Positions 1-7,005 of a DNA stretch of 37,741 nt are shown piece by piece; the first letter of the stretch is position 1; every line of letters begins with the position of its first letter. Made by a program: the position numbers and the translations under genes. Source of the stretch: JAGZHZ01 sp963929865 (GTDB taxonomy: Bacteria > Bacillota > Clostridia > Lachnospirales > Lachnospiraceae); contig CAWVKK010000083.1 in assembly GCA_963929865.1 (NCBI GenBank), forward strand, positions 1 to 37,741, read 5' to 3'. The notes under the pieces were generated by a model. It saw nothing but the letters and a program-made list of their open reading frames with translations, ran no database searches and was not told the origin of the DNA.

Positions 1-423
1 CCCAGCTTCATTGTCCACCACCACATATTTATAATTGGGCGTCAGCTTCTGAATCTGTGCCTGCAGCAGTCCGTTTACGAAGCAGTAGCATCCTTTCCCC
101 TGGGTCCTTCCCATCACCAGCAGGTCGAAATCGTCGTCTTCCACCAGACATCGGTTGAACATAAATTCCATATAGTCTGCTTTCGACATTCCTGCCGGGA
201 TCGGGCTGTCTTTGCTGCTCTCCGCACGGTTGATCTCTTCCCGCATATCCCCGAGCGTCATATCGACTTCTACTCCAAGAACTTCATTTAAATTTGAATT
301 CGCATCTGCGTCTACAGCAAGAATCGGCGTTTTTTTCTTCTCAGCCAGATACTGAATCAACAGACCGCAAAGCGTCGTCTTGCCGACTCCGCCTTTTCCT
401 GCCACTGCAATTGTATATGCCAT
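1..423 (-). CDS. cooC: CooC-type CODH nickel-insertion ATPase (partial, C-terminus off the left edge)
   Basis: This is a SIMIBI/MinD-family P-loop ATPase. CooC proteins use ATP binding and dimerisation to help insert nickel into the C-cluster of carbon monoxide dehydrogenase in the cytoplasm. The first 141 residues are present. The deviant Walker A motif GKGGVGKTT lies at residues 9-17, the switch I region around VDADANSN at 37-44, and a CxC pair (Cys112, Cys114 in GCYCFVNG) where CooC dimers bind Ni or Zn. The visible end, VVDNEAG, matches the switch II motif of the family. The start ATG at 421-423 follows an AAGGAGG site. The gene is preceded by a 199-base gap from metF and shares the strand of metF, cooT and the His-rich gene, which supports a CODH/acetyl-CoA synthase context. 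A generic ParA-like ATPase is the alternative, but the CxC motif and the neighbours argue for CooC. Confidence 0.88.
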   Translation of the reverse strand, partial: MAYTIAVAGKGGVGKTTLCGLLIQYLAEKKKTPILAVDADANSNLNEVLGVEVDMTLGDMREEINRAESSKDSPIPAGMSKADYMEFMFNRCLVEDDDFDLLVMGRTQGKGCYCFVNGLLQAQIQKLTPNYKYVVVDNEAG

Positions 424-622
424 ATCGGCGCCTCCTTACCTCTCTCTTTGTTTCGCTTATCCAGTCAAGCAGACGGATATGGATCCGCAATCCTCTGCTT
501 CCTCACAGACGTATCTTTCCATAAAGATATCTATATGGCAGACCGACGGATCTGCCATATTGCCTGATTGTCCTCAGCGTTTTGCTGATGTCAAAATTTT
601 TTGCTTTTTACAGACTGTCAAA
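424..622 (-). promoter_or_regulatory. 199-base leader between metF and cooC with three short hairpins
   Basis: There is no gene here. Reading leftward there are three inverted repeats: TCAGC/GCTGA (574-578 with 584-588), a perfect 10-base pair of arms ATATGGCAGA/TCTGCCATAT (533-542 with 551-560), and ATCTTT/AAAGAT (513-518 with 523-528). Two TTGACA-like hexamers occur near 590-615, but neither has a convincing -10 partner at 17 bases. None of the hairpins is followed by a long U tract on the minus strand, so they are poor intrinsic terminators. They could stabilise the mRNA, act as a processing site or form a leader. Function is unknown. Confidence 0.4.
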
Positions 623-1531
623 TCAGATTCTTGTAACGATTCCGGATTTATTCAGAATCTCTGTTACATTTTTCCATGTATTCATTGCGTACAGATGGAT
701 TCCGTTTACGCCAAGAGCCATGTATTCGTGCAGCTGATTTACGGTATATTCAATTCCTTCCTGACGGAATGCCTCTTTTACAGCCGGCAGCTCGTTTCCG
801 TCCGGATCTTTGTCAAACCAGTGGTGAGAAATTACCTCTGCAAGCTTGCGCGGGATTACGCAGGCGTTGCGTGACAGACACATGTTGATCACGGCGTCTT
901 TGCTGACAACCGGCATTACGCCTACGTCTACCGGCATAGTGATGCCGGCTTTGCGGATTGCGTCCAGCCAGTATTTAAACTGTTCCATATCGTAAGTCAG
1001 CTGTGTCATGATATAGTCTGCGCCTAAATCCTGTTTCTGTTTCAGATGCGCGATATCAGCCTCCAGCGTTCCGCATGTGATATGTCCTTCCGGGGAACCT
1101 GCAACTGCAATTTCAAATTTATCTCCGAATTCTTTTCTGATAAACGCTACCAGATCCGTCGCATACGCAAAATCTCCGTTTGTGCCTGTCCATCCATAAG
1201 GAAGGTCGCCGCGCAGCGCCAGAACGTGATTGATGCCGTTATCCAGATAATTCTGCAGCTGCTCTTTCACGCCTTCTTTTGTATTTCCCACGCAGGTAAA
1301 ATGCGTCACCGGAACGGTCTTATTGTCCGCATTCAGGATCAGCTTGCAGACGTCCATATTCTTTCCTACGTTTGTTCCGCCTGCTCCGTACGTACAGGAA
1401 ATATAGTCTGGATTGAATTCGTACAGATGATCTAAACATCCCGGCAGTTTTTCCATACCTGCATCCGTCTTTGGCGGGAACACCTCGAATGACAGAGCTG
1501 TTCTCTGCTTCATAATCTCACTCAGTTTCAT
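623..1531 (-). CDS. metF: Methylenetetrahydrofolate reductase (MetF)
   Basis: The 302-residue protein is a TIM-barrel flavoenzyme that interconverts 5,10-methylene-THF and 5-methyl-THF. It provides methyl groups for methionine synthesis or, in acetogens, for the methyl branch of the Wood-Ljungdahl pathway. The N-terminus has the family signature FEVFPPKT (about 15-22) with its catalytic Glu, followed by SCTYGAGGTN (about 45-54), ALRGDLP (about 105-111) and the FAD/folate barrel strands IAVAGSPEGH and DYIMTQLTYD. The length is normal for bacterial MetF. The start is fixed by GGAGG ten bases upstream. It sits between cooT and cooC, which favours a role in the acetyl-CoA pathway. Acetogen MetF usually works with the zinc/FeS subunit MetV, which is not in this window and may lie beyond the left edge. 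Confidence 0.93.
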   Translation of the reverse strand: MKLSEIMKQRTALSFEVFPPKTDAGMEKLPGCLDHLYEFNPDYISCTYGAGGTNVGKNMDVCKLILNADNKTVPVTHFTCVGNTKEGVKEQLQNYLDNGINHVLALRGDLPYGWTGTNGDFAYATDLVAFIRKEFGDKFEIAVAGSPEGHITCGTLEADIAHLKQKQDLGADYIMTQLTYDMEQFKYWLDAIRKAGITMPVDVGVMPVVSKDAVINMCLSRNACVIPRKLAEVISHHWFDKDPDGNELPAVKEAFRQEGIEYTVNQLHEYMALGVNGIHLYAMNTWKNVTEILNKSGIVTRI

Positions 1532-1605
1532 TGTTACTTACCTCCATTTGTTATATGTTTTCTTATCTTAAGAGGCTTTGCGCCTATTAGATCTTGTCGG
1601 TGTGA

Positions 1606-1791
1606 TTATTCCTCACAGTTTACTTTTACAATGCTGTTGGCGAGGTCTACCATCAGAATGCTTCCCCTGACCGTCCGTGTCTCACCCATAATATCTCTGA
1701 GAATCAGGTTGTCTCCTTCTACGTCAATTCGGCTTACATTCTTAAAAATCACACTGTCGTCGCTTTTTTTGTATACGGTCGCAAGACACAT
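1606..1791 (-). CDS. cooT: CooT-family nickel-binding protein
   Basis: This 61-residue protein begins Met-Cys-Leu-Ala and consists almost wholly of short beta strands (VIFKNVSRIDVEGDNLILRD, then RTVRGSILMVDL). This matches the small CooT family. In Rhodospirillum rubrum the CooT homodimer binds one nickel through Cys2 and takes part in CODH nickel supply; Cys2 is present here. The gene is preceded by AGGAGGTGA and lies 13 bases after the stop of the His-rich gene, so the two are almost certainly co-transcribed. It is encoded just before metF and cooC. The family was once annotated as a predicted RNA-binding protein; the nickel role is inferred from family and context. Confidence 0.85.
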   Translation of the reverse strand: MCLATVYKKSDDSVIFKNVSRIDVEGDNLILRDIMGETRTVRGSILMVDLANSIVKVNCEE

Positions 1792-1804
1792 GTCATATCA
1801 CCTC

Positions 1805-2161
1805 CTATTGGTCTTCTTTCACCATGGAGAGCGCTACGCTCAGATGCAGATTTGCCTTCTGGAATTCCGAAACTCCTTTTGAAATCTGATCCGCCGCTGT
1901 ATCCATTCCGGACTGTTTCAGTCTCTGCGCCATTTGATCCAGTTCTGCCGCATGATGTTCATTATGCTGCAGCATATATGTCAGCAGTGCGATAATCTCT
2001 TTTTTTTCTCCGCCTTCGCCTTCTTGGGCGGAGCATCCTCCGCATTGACCACAGCCTGCATTTTCATAGTCGTGATGCGTATGATCGTGTCCGTGATGTT
2101 CATGCGTATGCTCATGAGAATGTGGACAAAGATTGCCATTCTCATCCTTGATCAGATGCAT
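1805..2161 (-). CDS. His/Cys-rich metal-binding protein, candidate nickel chaperone or store
   Basis: The 118-residue protein has ten histidines between residues 14 and 30 (alternating His-x-His pattern), then a CxxCxxC motif (Cys37, Cys40, Cys43), an acidic linker and a predicted two-helix C-terminal half (about 55-118) that contains HNEHHAAEL. No signal peptide or membrane segment is visible. The N-terminal block would bind Ni, Zn or Co. I do not recognise a characterised family. It is the first gene of the CooT-MetF-CooC operon, which suggests that it supplies nickel for CODH, as CooJ does in R. rubrum. However, CooJ carries its His/Cys residues at the C-terminus, so homology is not shown. 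The start follows AAGGAGTGA. Annotation as a zinc transporter or zinc-binding protein would rest only on the His richness. Confidence 0.8.
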   Translation of the reverse strand: MHLIKDENGNLCPHSHEHTHEHHGHDHTHHDYENAGCGQCGGCSAQEGEGGEKKEIIALLTYMLQHNEHHAAELDQMAQRLKQSGMDTAADQISKGVSEFQKANLHLSVALSMVKEDQ

Positions 2162-2240
2162 GTTATTATCACTCCTTTCCTTCCAAATCTATATGTTAAA
2201 TTTTTGTCAGGTCAGTCTGCCTGCTTCTACATACAGTGTC

Positions 2241-2269
2241 ATTATATCACAGAATATAGAGATTCTCAA
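2241..2269 (-). promoter_or_regulatory. Sigma-A promoter of the His-rich/cooT/metF/cooC operon
   Basis: Reading leftward, TTGAGA (2264-2269) is separated by 17 bases from a perfect TATAAT (2241-2246). Transcription would begin near 2234 and give a leader of about 70 bases before the ATG at 2161. Confidence 0.7.
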
Positions 2270-2282
2270 CAACCTTCGCATG

Positions 2283-2309
2283 AAATTATTGTATTTTTTT
2301 CAATAATTT
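2283..2309. repeat. AT-rich 9-base inverted repeat upstream of the -35 box
   Basis: AAATTATTG (2283-2291) and CAATAATTT (2301-2309) are perfect complements separated by nine bases. The centre lies about 60 bases upstream of the predicted transcription start, an activator-like position. It could bind a regulator, or be a chance feature in AT-rich DNA. Confidence 0.4.
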
Positions 2310-2349
2310 AGACGAATTTATCTATTTCCCTTTTTTTATTTTTCTCTTC

Positions 2350-2407
2350 AAAAAGACTGCATCTTTCATCTCTCCTCTGCCTCGGAGTTGTGAAAGATGC
2401 AGTCTTT
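2350..2407 (-). terminator. Intrinsic terminator of the ABC transporter operon
   Basis: A perfect 17-base stem (2352-2368 with 2391-2407) contains AAAGACTGC/GCAGTCTTT. A small inner CTCC/GGAG stem lies in its loop, and on the minus strand the stem runs into TTTTT. It sits 20 bases past the ATPase gene stop. Confidence 0.88.
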
Positions 2408-2427
2408 CTCTTTTATACCGTCTCTTT

Positions 2428-3222
2428 TTATGCAAGCATCATGCGGTCATTTGCAAACTCTCCGCCGCTTACCTCCTCAAATTTCTGCAGCAGATCTGAC
2501 ACCTGAAGATTTTGTTTTTCTTCCCCGGAAACGTCATAGATAATTTTTCCCTCATGCATCATAATCAGCCGGTTTCCCAGGCGAATCGCATCCTTCATGT
2601 TATGCGTCACCATCAGCGCCGTCAGCTGGTGTTCTGCGATAATACCCTCCGTCAAATCCAGCACCTTTTTTGCCGTCTTCGGGTCCAGAGCCGCCGTGTG
2701 CTCGTCGAGCAGCAGCACCTTCGGCTTTTTCAGGGAAGCCATCAAAAGCGTCAGGGCCTGTCTTTGTCCGCCGGAGAGCAGACCGACCTTCGAGGTCATG
2801 CGCTCCTCCAGCCCAAGCCCCAGTTTTTTTAAGGCATCGTAATACAGCTCTTTTTCTTCTTTTGTGATGCCCCAGCTCAGTCCTCTTTTCTTTCCCCTGC
2901 GGAAAGCAAGCGCCAGATTTTCCTGGATTTCCATATCTGCCGCTGTTCCCATCATGGGATCTTGAAAGACGCGCCCTAAAAACTCTGCCCTCTTATATTC
3001 CGGCTGTTTGGAGATGTCTTTTCCGTCCAGCACAATGCTTCCGGAATCAATCGCATACACGCCTGCTATCATATTGAGAACCGTCGATTTTCCAGCTCCG
3101 TTTCCGCCGATAATCGTGATAAAGTCCTGCGGATGAACATGAAGGCTGACTCCTCTCAATGCTTTTTTTTCGTTGATCGTTCCTGTGTTGAACGTTTTAT
3201 GTACCTCTGTAAGCTTCAGCAT
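2428..3222 (-). CDS. ABC transporter ATP-binding protein (TrpZ-type)
   Basis: This 264-residue protein is the cytoplasmic ATPase of the importer encoded at 2428-5223. It has Walker A GGNGAGKST (about 38-46), a Q-loop at FQDPMMGT, the ABC signature LSGGQRQALTLL (about 148-159), Walker B VLLLDEHTAALDP (about 169-181) and the H-loop MVTHNMKDA. The DEHTAALD form is common in the ATPases paired with PF04392-type binding proteins. The start follows GGGGG 8 bases upstream, and only 11 bases separate it from the permease stop, so translation is probably coupled. Family members (TrpXYZ in streptococci) import tryptophan or other small aromatic or hydrophobic substrates. The substrate here is not shown. 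Confidence 0.92.
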   Translation of the reverse strand: MLKLTEVHKTFNTGTINEKKALRGVSLHVHPQDFITIIGGNGAGKSTVLNMIAGVYAIDSGSIVLDGKDISKQPEYKRAEFLGRVFQDPMMGTAADMEIQENLALAFRRGKKRGLSWGITKEEKELYYDALKKLGLGLEERMTSKVGLLSGGQRQALTLLMASLKKPKVLLLDEHTAALDPKTAKKVLDLTEGIIAEHQLTALMVTHNMKDAIRLGNRLIMMHEGKIIYDVSGEEKQNLQVSDLLQKFEEVSGGEFANDRMMLA

Positions 3223-3233
3223 TTTTCTACCCC

Positions 3234-4148
3234 CTAGTCCACATGCTTCTTCGACAAAACCGGTACGGAAAGCGCCAGCGCCACAATAATTGCCGTCAGC
3301 ATTTTCAAGTCGCTTGATTCCAGTCCCAGCTGAAGAACCACAGCCACAATAATACGATAGATGACAGATCCTAAAATCGTAAACCCTAATTTTGCCGCAA
3401 AATTTAATTTTCTTCCCAAGAATACCTCTCCGATGACGATCGAAGCCAGTCCTATCACAATCGTTCCCTGACCCATGCCGACGTCCGCTACCTTCTGGCT
3501 TTGCACGACCAGTCCGCCGGAAAGTCCTACTAAAGCGTTTCCGATCACAAGTCCCAGCACTTTCATGCGGTTTGTGTTGACTCCCAGCGCGCGGACCATC
3601 GCCTCGTTGTTTCCGGTCGCGCGCAGCGCGCTTCCTTTTTCTGTCCCGAAAAACCAGTACAAAACAGCGATGCAGACGATGACGAACACAGCGCCGATGA
3701 TCACGGTGACAAACGTATTCGTATTGCTGCTTTTGCTGATCTCATCTGGAAGTCTGTCTGTAATCATCGTTACAATCGTGTCAATTCCTTCCATTCTTGT
3801 GTTGATCGGCGTGTTTGCCTGACCCATGATTCTCAGGTTGATGGAATAGAGAGAGATCATTGTCAAAATACCGGAAAGAATTGCCGGAATTTTCAGCTTC
3901 GTGTGGAGCAGTCCCGTCACGCCGCCTGCGATTCCTCCCGCTACCAACGCGGCGATCAGGCTCAGATACGGATTCCAGTGGAACGACACCACGAACACCG
4001 CGCTGACGCATCCGCCCAGCGCAAAGCTTCCGTCGCATGTCATGTCTGCAAAGTCAAGTATTTTAAAAGTAATGTACACGCCAAGCGCCATGACTCCCCA
4101 GAGCAGTCCCTGAGAGACAGCGCCAAAAATTGCCATTAATATATTCAT
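3234..4148 (-). CDS. ABC transporter permease (TrpY/BPD_transp_2 type)
   Basis: The 304-residue integral membrane protein has about eight to nine hydrophobic segments, for example at about 5-30, 50-75, 90-115, 150-172, 195-215, 225-250 and 260-297. The conserved stretch LDFADMTCDGSFALGGCVSA (about 31-50) is typical of branched-chain/ribose-like importer permeases of this clade. It also has the glycine-rich cytoplasmic loop around GNALVGLSGGLV that contacts the ATPase. It is read between the binding protein and the ATPase. A 73-base gap with a strong hairpin separates it from the upstream binding-protein gene, so permease mRNA is probably less abundant. Confidence 0.92.
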   Translation of the reverse strand: MNILMAIFGAVSQGLLWGVMALGVYITFKILDFADMTCDGSFALGGCVSAVFVVSFHWNPYLSLIAALVAGGIAGGVTGLLHTKLKIPAILSGILTMISLYSINLRIMGQANTPINTRMEGIDTIVTMITDRLPDEISKSSNTNTFVTVIIGAVFVIVCIAVLYWFFGTEKGSALRATGNNEAMVRALGVNTNRMKVLGLVIGNALVGLSGGLVVQSQKVADVGMGQGTIVIGLASIVIGEVFLGRKLNFAAKLGFTILGSVIYRIIVAVVLQLGLESSDLKMLTAIIVALALSVPVLSKKHVD

Positions 4149-4175
4149 GTTTTCTCCCGCCTTTACTTTTTACAG

Positions 4176-4208
4176 AAAAAGAGGGGGGATTCGTTTTGCG
4201 ATCCCCCT
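4176..4208 (-). terminator. Intra-operon terminator-like hairpin after the binding-protein gene
   Basis: On the minus strand, GGGGGATCG, a short AAAA loop and CGAATCCCCC are followed by CTCTTTTT. It lies between the solute-binding protein and the permease. Partial termination here would give excess binding protein over membrane components, a common arrangement in ABC importers. Confidence 0.7.
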
Positions 4209-4221
4209 GATCTTCTTCTTT

Positions 4222-5223
4222 TTATTCTGCTGCCGCTTCTGCCTCAAAGTCTACCACATACTGCTGCAGTTCTTCCGGCACTTCAATTCCCAGCTCTTCT
4301 ACGGTAGCTGCGTTGATTACGGTGTCCACATCCTCCAGATACTGAATCGGCATGGTCGCTGTCTCTGCTTCCCCTGTCAGAATCTGCACTGCCATAGCTG
4401 CCGTCTGTTTTCCAAGGTTGTAATAATTGATTCCGCTCGTCGCAAGAGCGCCGTTTTCTACCATTCCCTCTTCTCCGCAGATAATCGGAAGACCTGCCGG
4501 GTTTGCCACTAAGGATACTGTCTGCATTCCCGCCGCGATCATGTTGTCAGTCGGCGCATAAATCACGTCTACCTTTCCGATCAGGTTCTGTACCACCTGC
4601 TGGATCTCATTGGAGCTGGAAACCGTCGCCTCCATCGTCTCAATGCCAAGCTCCTCTGCTGCCTCTATCGCAAGCTCTGCCTGAATCTGCGAGTTCATTT
4701 CGCTTGAGCAGTACAAAATCGCAACGCTCTGTGTATCCGGCAAAAGCTGCATCATCAGATCAAACTGCTCTTTTACAGGAGTCAGATCAGATGTTCCGCT
4801 GATGTTGGCTCCCGGCGCCTCGTTGTCCGCCACCAGTCCCGACTCCGCCGGGTCTGTAACGGCTGTCACCAAAATCGGAATCTCCTCTGTCGCGTTCGCG
4901 CACGCCTGAGCAGCCGGCGTTGCAATCGCAAGAATCAGATCGCACTGATCGTTGACCAGTTTCGTCGCGATCGTCGGGCAGTTTGACTGGTCTCCCTGTG
5001 CGTTCTGATAGTCGATTACAAGGTTTTCTCCGTCTACATACCCTGCTTCTGCCAGTCCGTCCACAAATCCCTCATACGCCTGATCCAGTGCAACGTGTTC
5101 TGCCAGCTGGCAGATTCCTATTCTATATACCTGCTCTTCCTCTGCGTTTGCCGTCATTACGCTGCCTGCCATTGCGGATGCGCACAGACCCATCGCAGCT
5201 AAGATTGAAATTGTCTTTTTCAT
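4222..5223 (-). CDS. ABC transporter substrate-binding protein (TrpX-like, PF04392 family)
   Basis: The 333-residue extracellular solute-binding protein is the first gene of the importer operon. Residues 1-28 form a signal peptide (positive MKK, hydrophobic core, then ANA-EEE). After it come two alpha/beta lobes with family stretches ICQLAEHVALDQAYEGFVDGL (about 37-57), LILAIATPAAQA (about 97-108), ITGTSD-like ISGTSDLTPV and VDVIYAPTDNMI (about 218-229). TrpX proteins bind tryptophan or related aromatic compounds; the ligand here is inferred only from family. No classical lipobox is seen: the only early Cys is in MGLCAS, with Leu at -1. This is odd for a Gram-positive binding protein. The start follows AAGGAG. 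Confidence 0.9.
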   Translation of the reverse strand: MKKTISILAAMGLCASAMAGSVMTANAEEEQVYRIGICQLAEHVALDQAYEGFVDGLAEAGYVDGENLVIDYQNAQGDQSNCPTIATKLVNDQCDLILAIATPAAQACANATEEIPILVTAVTDPAESGLVADNEAPGANISGTSDLTPVKEQFDLMMQLLPDTQSVAILYCSSEMNSQIQAELAIEAAEELGIETMEATVSSSNEIQQVVQNLIGKVDVIYAPTDNMIAAGMQTVSLVANPAGLPIICGEEGMVENGALATSGINYYNLGKQTAAMAVQILTGEAETATMPIQYLEDVDTVINAATVEELGIEVPEELQQYVVDFEAEAAAE

Positions 5224-5296
5224 AACCTCATTCTCCTTTACTTTTTTTGTTCAACGCTTTGACGCTTTGTTTAATTAAAGCTACACTGTACCTACT

Positions 5297-5325
5297 ACTA
5301 TAGTTCAGATTTGCACTTTTGTCAA
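5297..5325 (-). promoter_or_regulatory. Sigma-A promoter of the TrpXYZ-like importer
   Basis: TTGACA (5320-5325), a 17-base spacer and TATAGT (5297-5302) are read on the minus strand. The promoter begins only a few bases past the gpsA stop codon. The leader is about 65 bases long and contains no T-box or riboswitch-like fold that I can see. Confidence 0.85.
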
Positions 5326-5329
5326 TTCT

Positions 5330-6343
5330 TTATTTCTCCCAGAGCAGTCTGTCATATTCCATTTTCTTGTCGCGCAGCATCAGCTCTGAGAGGACCTCTT
5401 TGGGATCTTTCTTCTCAAACAGCACCTGGTTGACCTGCTCGATGATCGGCGTCTCCACCTGATATTTTTCTGAGAGTTCCTTTCCCGCCTTTGCAGAGTA
5501 GACGCCCTCTACGATCATGTTGACTTCTCTCATGGCCTCTTCTACCGTATATCCTTTTCCAATCAGATATCCGGCTTTTCTGTTGCGGCTGTGTCTGCTC
5601 GCGCACGTCACAATCAGATCTCCAATTCCGCTTAAGCCCCAAAACGTCTCAATCCGGCATCCCATCGCCTGCCCAAGCCTTGCAATCTCCGCAATGCCGC
5701 GCGTGATGAGCGCCGCTTTTATGTTGTCCCCGCATCCCAGACCGTCCGCCGTTCCTGCCGCCAGCGCAATGACGTTCTTCATGGAACCGCTCAGCTCAAT
5801 CCCTCTCATGTCAGGACTTGTGTAGACGCGAAATACCGGGCTCATAAACACATTCTGCAGGTATTCCGCTGTCTCTTTTGTCTTGGCTCCCACCACGCAC
5901 GTTGTCGGGAGACCTCTGCTGACCTCCTCGGCGTGGCTTGGTCCGGACAGCACGGCTGCGTCTGACCACGGTATCTCCTGTTCGATAATTTCAGTCTGGT
6001 TGAATAAGGTTCCCTCTTCGATTCCTTTTGCCGCTGTCACAATTTTTTGTCTGTCCTTCACAAAAGGCTTCATCTTCTGAAGCATAGAACGGGTATATGG
6101 CGAAGGCGCTGCGAGAATCAGGACGTCCTTTCCTTCCACTGCGGTCTGAAACTGATTTGTGATGCAGATCGCTTCCGCAAGCCGTACGTCCGGAAGCTTT
6201 GTAATCCGGCTTGTGCGGATCTCCTGTATTTGGCTGTCGTTTTTCGTAGGCGCCAGCAGCGTTACGCTATGCCCGTTTTTCTCAAGCAGAATTGCGAGTG
6301 CGCTTCCCCAGCTTCCAGCTCCGATAATTCCTACCTCTGCCAT
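5330..6343 (-). CDS. gpsA: NAD(P)+-dependent glycerol-3-phosphate dehydrogenase
   Basis: The 337-residue cytoplasmic enzyme reduces dihydroxyacetone phosphate to sn-glycerol-3-phosphate, the backbone for phospholipids. It has the N-terminal Rossmann motif GIIGAGSWGSALAILL (about 5-20), AAKGIEEGT (about 103-111), AAVLSGPSHAEE with the active-site region (about 130-141), the catalytic Lys in SGSMKNVIALAAG (about 185-197), and CGDNIKAALITRG (about 205-217). The length and motif order are typical of GpsA. It follows plsY by 15 bases, so the two steps that feed acyl-glycerol-phosphate synthesis are co-transcribed in the DUF512-der-plsY-gpsA operon. Confidence 0.96.
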   Translation of the reverse strand: MAEVGIIGAGSWGSALAILLEKNGHSVTLLAPTKNDSQIQEIRTSRITKLPDVRLAEAICITNQFQTAVEGKDVLILAAPSPYTRSMLQKMKPFVKDRQKIVTAAKGIEEGTLFNQTEIIEQEIPWSDAAVLSGPSHAEEVSRGLPTTCVVGAKTKETAEYLQNVFMSPVFRVYTSPDMRGIELSGSMKNVIALAAGTADGLGCGDNIKAALITRGIAEIARLGQAMGCRIETFWGLSGIGDLIVTCASRHSRNRKAGYLIGKGYTVEEAMREVNMIVEGVYSAKAGKELSEKYQVETPIIEQVNQVLFEKKDPKEVLSELMLRDKKMEYDRLLWEK

Positions 6344-6358
6344 ATTGATCTCCCCATT

Positions 6359-7003
6359 CTATTTCTTTTTTAATACATACGTCTTGTTTTCTGTGTTGTT
6401 TAACAGCCTTTTGATGTTGGCGCGGTGCTTATAAAAGGCAAGCAGCGTCAAAAAAGCGCCTACTCCGTACAGCTCCCACAGCTCGGGCTGCGTCATGTGG
6501 AAAAATCCCAGCTGTCCAAGGATGACAAGCTCCGCCATAATTCCGATATAGACGCACAGAGACGCAAGCGAGACGTAATGCGTAACCAGATAAACCGTAA
6601 AAAAGGTAATGATTCCCAGCACCGCCATAATCCAGTTAAAGGACAGCACCAGCCCTGCCGTCGCCGCAATCCCTTTTCCTCCCCGGAATCCCAGGTAAAA
6701 AGGATAATTGTGTCCCAAAATTGTTCCTGCCGCCGCATAGAACGTCAAAAGCGGCAGAATTTCCGGATTTTTTCCTCCAAAGATCAGGCGCACTGCCAGA
6801 ATACTCAAAATACATTTGCAGCAGTCTCCCAAAAAGGTGATCAGACCAGCCTTTTTTCCAAGCGTCCGCAGCATGTTGGTGCTCCCCGCATTGCCGCTGC
6901 CGTATTCGCGGATATCGATGCCGTGCATCTTTCCATAAATATAGCTCGTCTGAAACAGTCCGAAAACATAACCGATCAGCAAACTTATCAACCGCTCTGC
7001 CAT
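6359..7003 (-). CDS. plsY: Glycerol-3-phosphate acyltransferase PlsY
   Basis: This 214-residue membrane enzyme transfers acyl groups from acyl-phosphate (made by PlsX, encoded at 32922-33935) to glycerol-3-phosphate. It has about five transmembrane segments. The conserved active-site motifs are REYGSGNAGSTNMLRTLG (about 32-49), GHNYPFYLGFRGGKGIAATAG (about 98-118) and the C-terminal loop FLTLLAFYKHRANIKRLL (about 182-199). The length is in the normal 200-220 range. The start lies 2 bases after the der stop, which indicates tight coupling, and gpsA follows directly. Confidence 0.96.
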   Translation of the reverse strand: MAERLISLLIGYVFGLFQTSYIYGKMHGIDIREYGSGNAGSTNMLRTLGKKAGLITFLGDCCKCILSILAVRLIFGGKNPEILPLLTFYAAAGTILGHNYPFYLGFRGGKGIAATAGLVLSFNWIMAVLGIITFFTVYLVTHYVSLASLCVYIGIMAELVILGQLGFFHMTQPELWELYGVGAFLTLLAFYKHRANIKRLLNNTENKTYVLKKK

Positions 7004-7005
7004 TT

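Noticed and set aside
380..874. A 164-codon rightward open frame across the metF-cooC gap
   Set aside because: It covers the ends of two real genes on the other strand and has no ribosome binding site or domain.
5224..5296. T-box or tryptophan-responsive leader before the TrpX-like gene
   Set aside because: The leader is only about 65 bases and shows no T-box motif or terminator-antiterminator pair.
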